Part shown: one piece after another, positions 10,396 through 13,474 of the stretch
Layout of the letters: every line of letters starts with the position of its first letter
How positions within the stretch are numbered: the stretch's first letter is position 1
DNA from: Smittium mucronatum
Taxonomy: Eukaryota; Kickxellomycota; Harpellomycetes; Harpellales; Legeriomycetaceae
Length of the DNA: 13,474 bases
Assembly: GCA_001953115.1 (NCBI GenBank)
Contig: LSSL01000494.1
Location: 1 to 13,474 of the forward strand
Direction: 5' to 3'
The notes under the pieces: generated by a model
Database searches by the model: none
What the model was told of the DNA's origin: nothing
What the model saw: only the letters and a program-made list of their open reading frames with translations
Made by a program: the position numbers and the translations under genes

Positions 10396-10740
10396 AGATA
10401 TCATAAAGAGTGTTTCAAAGGACTCAGATTTTTTTTTGGTCTTTGCGACATCAAAATTTTTGCAAGCAAAATAATCACAAAGATAACACATTTTTGATTT
10501 GAAAATACTGTCATTAGGCAGTCAGGATCAATAACCAACCAAAGTTTAGCCGAGTGGAAAAATCAATGCATTCGTTGACCGTATATCTGATCCAACGCAC
10601 AATTCAGAAGATCCGACAGAAGAGGATCACAGTTATACTGATAAATCCATTTTAGAGATCTGGTCCGTGGTACCAAAATTTGAAGGACCTGTCATTTGCA
10701 CCACAAATAGGTTTATTCTTCAAGTGTCTTTAATGTCAAT
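10382..10740 (+). pseudogene. DIRS-like element: post-RNase H 'D-x-x-x-FAS' block
   Basis: ADLMEDIIKSVSKDSDFF in one frame (from 10382) runs into FFFGLCDIKIFASK (10429-10470) in another, matching the element-specific segment after RNase H in DIRS pol, where a hydrophobic run leads into D-I/L-FAS followed by an Asn/Lys-rich turn. Further on, ITVILINPF, then TAG at 10653-10655, then RSGPWYQNLKDLSFAPQIGL (10626-10715) fits the conserved hydrophobic strand and P-x-W...PW box; the TAG sits at the Trp. These boxes are characteristic of DIRS-order elements and not of LTR elements. Their biochemical role is not known to me. The part between about 10490 and 10620 is too decayed to align. Confidence 0.6.
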
Positions 10741-11756
10741 AGAAGTGGAAAATTAGAAAAAAATTTCTATAATGCTTGGTTACTTACACTTTGAAACTTA
10801 AGTGCACAGGATATTAGGAAGTAGGTTTAGGAGAACAGGATATATATTTTGTGATTAAAAAAACCGGAATCAGTTCAAGAAAAAGAATTATCTTAATCTG
10901 AGAAGTCAAATTCTACAGTGTTTATCTACTTCCGCAATCACTATAGAATAAGTGACAGTATTTGAAGCTAAAAATTATCCGTATCAGCAAAGTAAATCAC
11001 TGAGTTGGAGATAAGGAACAATCTTGAATCAAAAGTCCGCCGTTCTTGAAATAAACACTGTATGAGTTTCATTTAGTGACGGTCAAATAATAAAATATTA
11101 TCTATAGAAATTATCTTTATCCTACACAAAATCGAATGATAATCCATAATATGAAATTAGTACAATCGATAGTCACATAAGTCAGTTTGGAAACAATTAG
11201 GGCATAAAAAATTATGACTTGAAAAAAATTGTTGACTTATAGCCATACGTAGTTTTACCCGATCAAGTGAAATCGAAAAAATTGATAACAAAAAGACATT
11301 ATTAAATAAGGAATACATCAATTTTAAATTTTTTGGAACAAAATAGAAGCGCAAAGATACTCCAATTAAAATTTTTTCTGTAACTAATGCTTACTCTGGA
11401 AAAAAAATATGTTCTTTTGAAGCCTAAAATGCTTAAAAAAGGGGAAATGAGGGAAAAAATTGTGTAAAACCATATTTTTTACTCGAAGAGAATACCATAT
11501 CTAATCTCATCAGGAGGCTCAAAGACCACAGTTTTAAAATCGGAGTTAAGAATAATAGCAGATTAATTAACTAAAACATGAGGCTAATAACAATAACACC
11601 CAACTCCAAAGTACCCAAAGAATATTTTTTTTAACCTACTCGTTTTATTTATCAGTCACAACATATGAAGATGCTATTAAAAAAGCTTTCTGGACTAGCA
11701 GAGGATTATTTCAAAAATGTATCAGTTATATTTCAAAAAAAATGAAAATATACTAA
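10741..11756 (+). pseudogene. DIRS-like element: tyrosine recombinase remnant
   Basis: AWLLTL, TGA at 10792, NLSAQDIRK (10774-10821) fits the AWxLS linker ahead of the DIRS recombinase. The N-terminal SAM-like part is mostly lost, apart from ITELEIRNNLESKVR (about 10996-11040). The catalytic domain reads in one frame as IAIRSFTRSSEIEKID (11239-11286), with the first catalytic Arg at 11260; DTPIKIFSV (11356-11382); KKICSFEA (11401-11424) followed by stops at 11425 and 11434; and NTISNLIRRLKDHSFKIG (11491-11544). The H-x-x-R box near 11575-11583 is broken by a TAA and an indel, while SKVPKEYFF (11605-11631) follows as in the family. TTYEDAIKKAF (11658-11690) occupies the tyrosine nucleophile position but has Ile there. 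The enzyme would have inserted circular cDNA by site-specific recombination; this copy cannot. Confidence 0.65.
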
Positions 11757-12820
11757 AAATTCAATAAGTACTGAAGATCCTTAATTTTACCTAGCCAATG
11801 AAGAATAATAATATGATTAATTGAATTTTCAGAAAACTTATTATTATGAAAATGAATCGATTATATTAAGACCCTCTCAGTAACGCCCTAAACTAGCTCA
11901 AAAGATGGTAAGGAATTAAAAAAACAGGAAAAAAAGGCGCTTTGTTCATTTTTATTTTTATTCGTATTGTTTAAAAGTAAATTCATACTATGAACTTATA
12001 GATTCTTAAAGGTTAGATTATTTAGTCTAGAAAAAATTTTAAAATTGAATAAATGATATTTCACACATAGATGTTTTCGCCATTCACGTATTAATAAGTT
12101 TCCATTAAATCGATATAAAAATAATATTACTTGCTATTAAATTTCTGAGCCCACAGTTTTTGTTAATTTCTGGAAATAAATAATCTAATACCTATTCTAA
12201 GTGAATAATGAGAATTTTTTTTACTTTAACCCCTATTGATAAGAAGATGTCTTTGAGCATATAAGCAGTTTTTTTTTATTCATTATTTATAACAATTTTA
12301 TAAAAATATTCGAATATTTTAAGAAATTTTAAAGTTTATAAGGTCCGATATTTCTAAAAATTCATCATTTTTGATGCATGCGATTAATATTGATTGAATT
12401 ATAGAAACCAAAGATTATATATAATAAAAATTCGGATTTAAAATATGAGCAAACCTTTTCAAATAATCACCAGAACGACCTCTTCTAAAATTGTCCATAA
12501 TAAGTTCTAAAACTTTCTATTTATTTTTGGGGACGAGAGTTTTAAATTATTTTAGAGACAACTTTTTAAAATAAGTTTGTGTCTTTTTTTTAAGCAGATA
12601 TTAAACCTGTACCCATGTGATGCTTCCATGATGTAACATTTGATGAGGAAAAATAGTTTTAATTAAATTTTCAATAGGAATTTTGAATGACCTAATTTAT
12701 TAATTAGAAACAGAAAATCACCATTTTTGAATTTTTACGGAAATTAATTTTAAAAATTGTGCTTAAATATTTTTTTTAGGTACCTTCTGGTTCATTCTCT
12801 CTCCGTTTCTTTTGAGTAAT

Positions 12821-12949
12821 ATGGAATTAAAATATTATACCAAATTTACTGGAGGTTTTTCGAATTTTCCGACAATTTCTCAAGAGAATTTTCAAGTATC
12901 AGTAGAGATACTGCAAAAAAAAATAATTGTTTTTAATAAAAGCGAATAA
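12821..12949 (+). CDS. Doubtful 42-codon open frame, unknown
   Basis: An ATG-started frame of 42 codons (beginning MELKYYTKFTGGFSNFP, ending ...FNKSE) closes at TAA 12947-12949. It has balanced, protein-like composition and lies in a patch of slightly higher G+C, but it is short, isolated and unrecognised. It might be a chance frame, a small gene or the remnant of an exon. Nothing upstream marks a promoter that I would trust. Confidence 0.18.
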   Translation: MELKYYTKFTGGFSNFPTISQENFQVSVEILQKKIIVFNKSE

Positions 12950-13445
12950 TTATTTAAACTTGGAAAAAGTATTTTATATTAAGAAACCGCTATATAAATT
13001 ACGATTTTTTTCCCGCTATTTAAATGGACTTAAACTAATTTTTCTTTATATTTAGACTCGTTTAATTTAGTATCATTAAAATATTATCATCCATTTTTTC
13101 AATTCCTCACATTAATTTAAAAGTAGGGTTCTTTTTAAGCCAAAGCGTTTACAAAAACCCCTCAACAAATTCATAAACAAAAAAAGTATATTTTCCTTAG
13201 AATTTTAATAGAAATCTATTTCAGCAAAAAGCTTTATGAGTGAATAATTCATAAGAACTAATTAATTTTCCAAATTATTCTGCAATATACTTATCTTATT
13301 TTATTATTTTTAGAGGAGTATTAAATTTTTGTTTTTATGCATTAAATATCTATTTAATCAGTCCATATCCAATTTTAGGCCAATTATGGTTTGATGATAT
13401 TAGCTGTTTAATTGCAAACTTTAAATTCAATTATTGATAGAATGA

Positions 13446-13459
13446 TTTTTTTTTTTTTT
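13446..13459. repeat. T(14) homopolymer
   Basis: Fourteen consecutive T at the right end of the window, the longest pure run I noticed here. It could equally be the A-tail of an element inserted on the - strand beyond the window edge, but nothing in view supports that. Confidence 0.8.
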
Positions 13460-13474
13460 GTATCACGGAATTTT

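Larger units (their letters stand above)
8170..11940 (+). mobile_element. Degenerate DIRS-like (tyrosine recombinase) retrotransposon
   Basis: A 3.8 kb block of higher G+C and A-rich + strand sits between A+T-rich spacers. Read through all three + frames it gives, in the order known for DIRS-order retrotransposons, a Gag-like/pre-RT part, reverse transcriptase, RNase H, the D-x-x-x-FAS block and a tyrosine recombinase. There is no integrase or protease, which argues against Ty3/gypsy. Nearly every module is split by stops and frameshifts. No methyltransferase domain is visible. I could not find terminal inverted or split direct repeats by eye at either edge, so the ends given are compositional: the left end is the first open codon after a stop, the right end is where T-rich spacer resumes. 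Span and module order suggest an almost complete element that decayed in place rather than a small fragment. Confidence 0.8.
11941..13474. other. A+T-rich spacer right of the DIRS-like relic
   Basis: T-run-rich DNA with stops in all frames, apart from the short open frame at 12821-12949. Slightly higher G+C occurs at about 12600-12650 and 12780-12900. No RNA gene or mobile-element motif recognised. Confidence 0.65.

Noticed and set aside
11157..11354. 65-codon open frame on the - strand
   Set aside because: Antisense to the tyrosine recombinase remnant, which shows family motifs on the + strand.
8170..11756. Alternative genetic code reading stops as amino acids
   Set aside because: TAA, TAG and TGA all occur in frame at different residues and frames also shift repeatedly, so decay explains it better than recoding.
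1..13474. tRNA, rRNA or CRISPR-like arrays
   Set aside because: No T-loop-like GGTTCRA box with matching stems, no conserved rRNA stretch and no regularly spaced repeats were seen.

Overview
The window is very A+T-rich eukaryotic DNA with long T and A runs and no intact gene. It contains two relics of retrotransposons, both on the + strand, which stand out from the spacer by visibly higher G+C and A-richness. There are also two weaker coding-like islands on the - strand that I cannot name. The organism is not fixed by the sequence. A microsporidian with a repeat-loaded, A+T-rich genome is my best guess, but other A+T-rich eukaryotes (fungal, protist or invertebrate) would also fit.

Layout. 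Positions 1-1396: 5'-truncated (by the window edge) and decayed reverse transcriptase of a non-LTR (LINE) element, mostly in one reading frame but with many in-frame stops and a local frame change. Positions 1400-4248: A+T-rich spacer with only a doubtful 62-codon frame on the - strand. Positions 4249-6480: T-rich on the + strand, with coding-like - strand stretches at 4249-4838 and 5218-5568 and a faint upstream extension; family unknown. Positions 6480-8170: A+T-rich spacer.

Positions 8170-11940 are the main find: a nearly full-length but heavily broken DIRS-like (tyrosine-recombinase) retrotransposon. In order it holds a Gag-like/pre-RT segment with a basic Arg/Gly-containing linker, a reverse transcriptase, an RNase H, the post-RNase H block with the family's D-x-x-x-FAS motif, and a tyrosine recombinase. 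Each module is recognisable only as short motifs scattered over all three + frames. The catalytic positions I could trace are mostly lost, so it is a fossil. Positions 11940-13474 are A+T-rich spacer with one 42-codon frame of doubtful meaning.

In an intact DIRS element the RT and RNase H make cDNA and the tyrosine recombinase inserts a circular intermediate; the LINE RT would work by target-primed reverse transcription. Here neither can act. The window reads as a graveyard of old mobile elements between genes. All family assignments rest on motifs recognised by eye; no database search was run.
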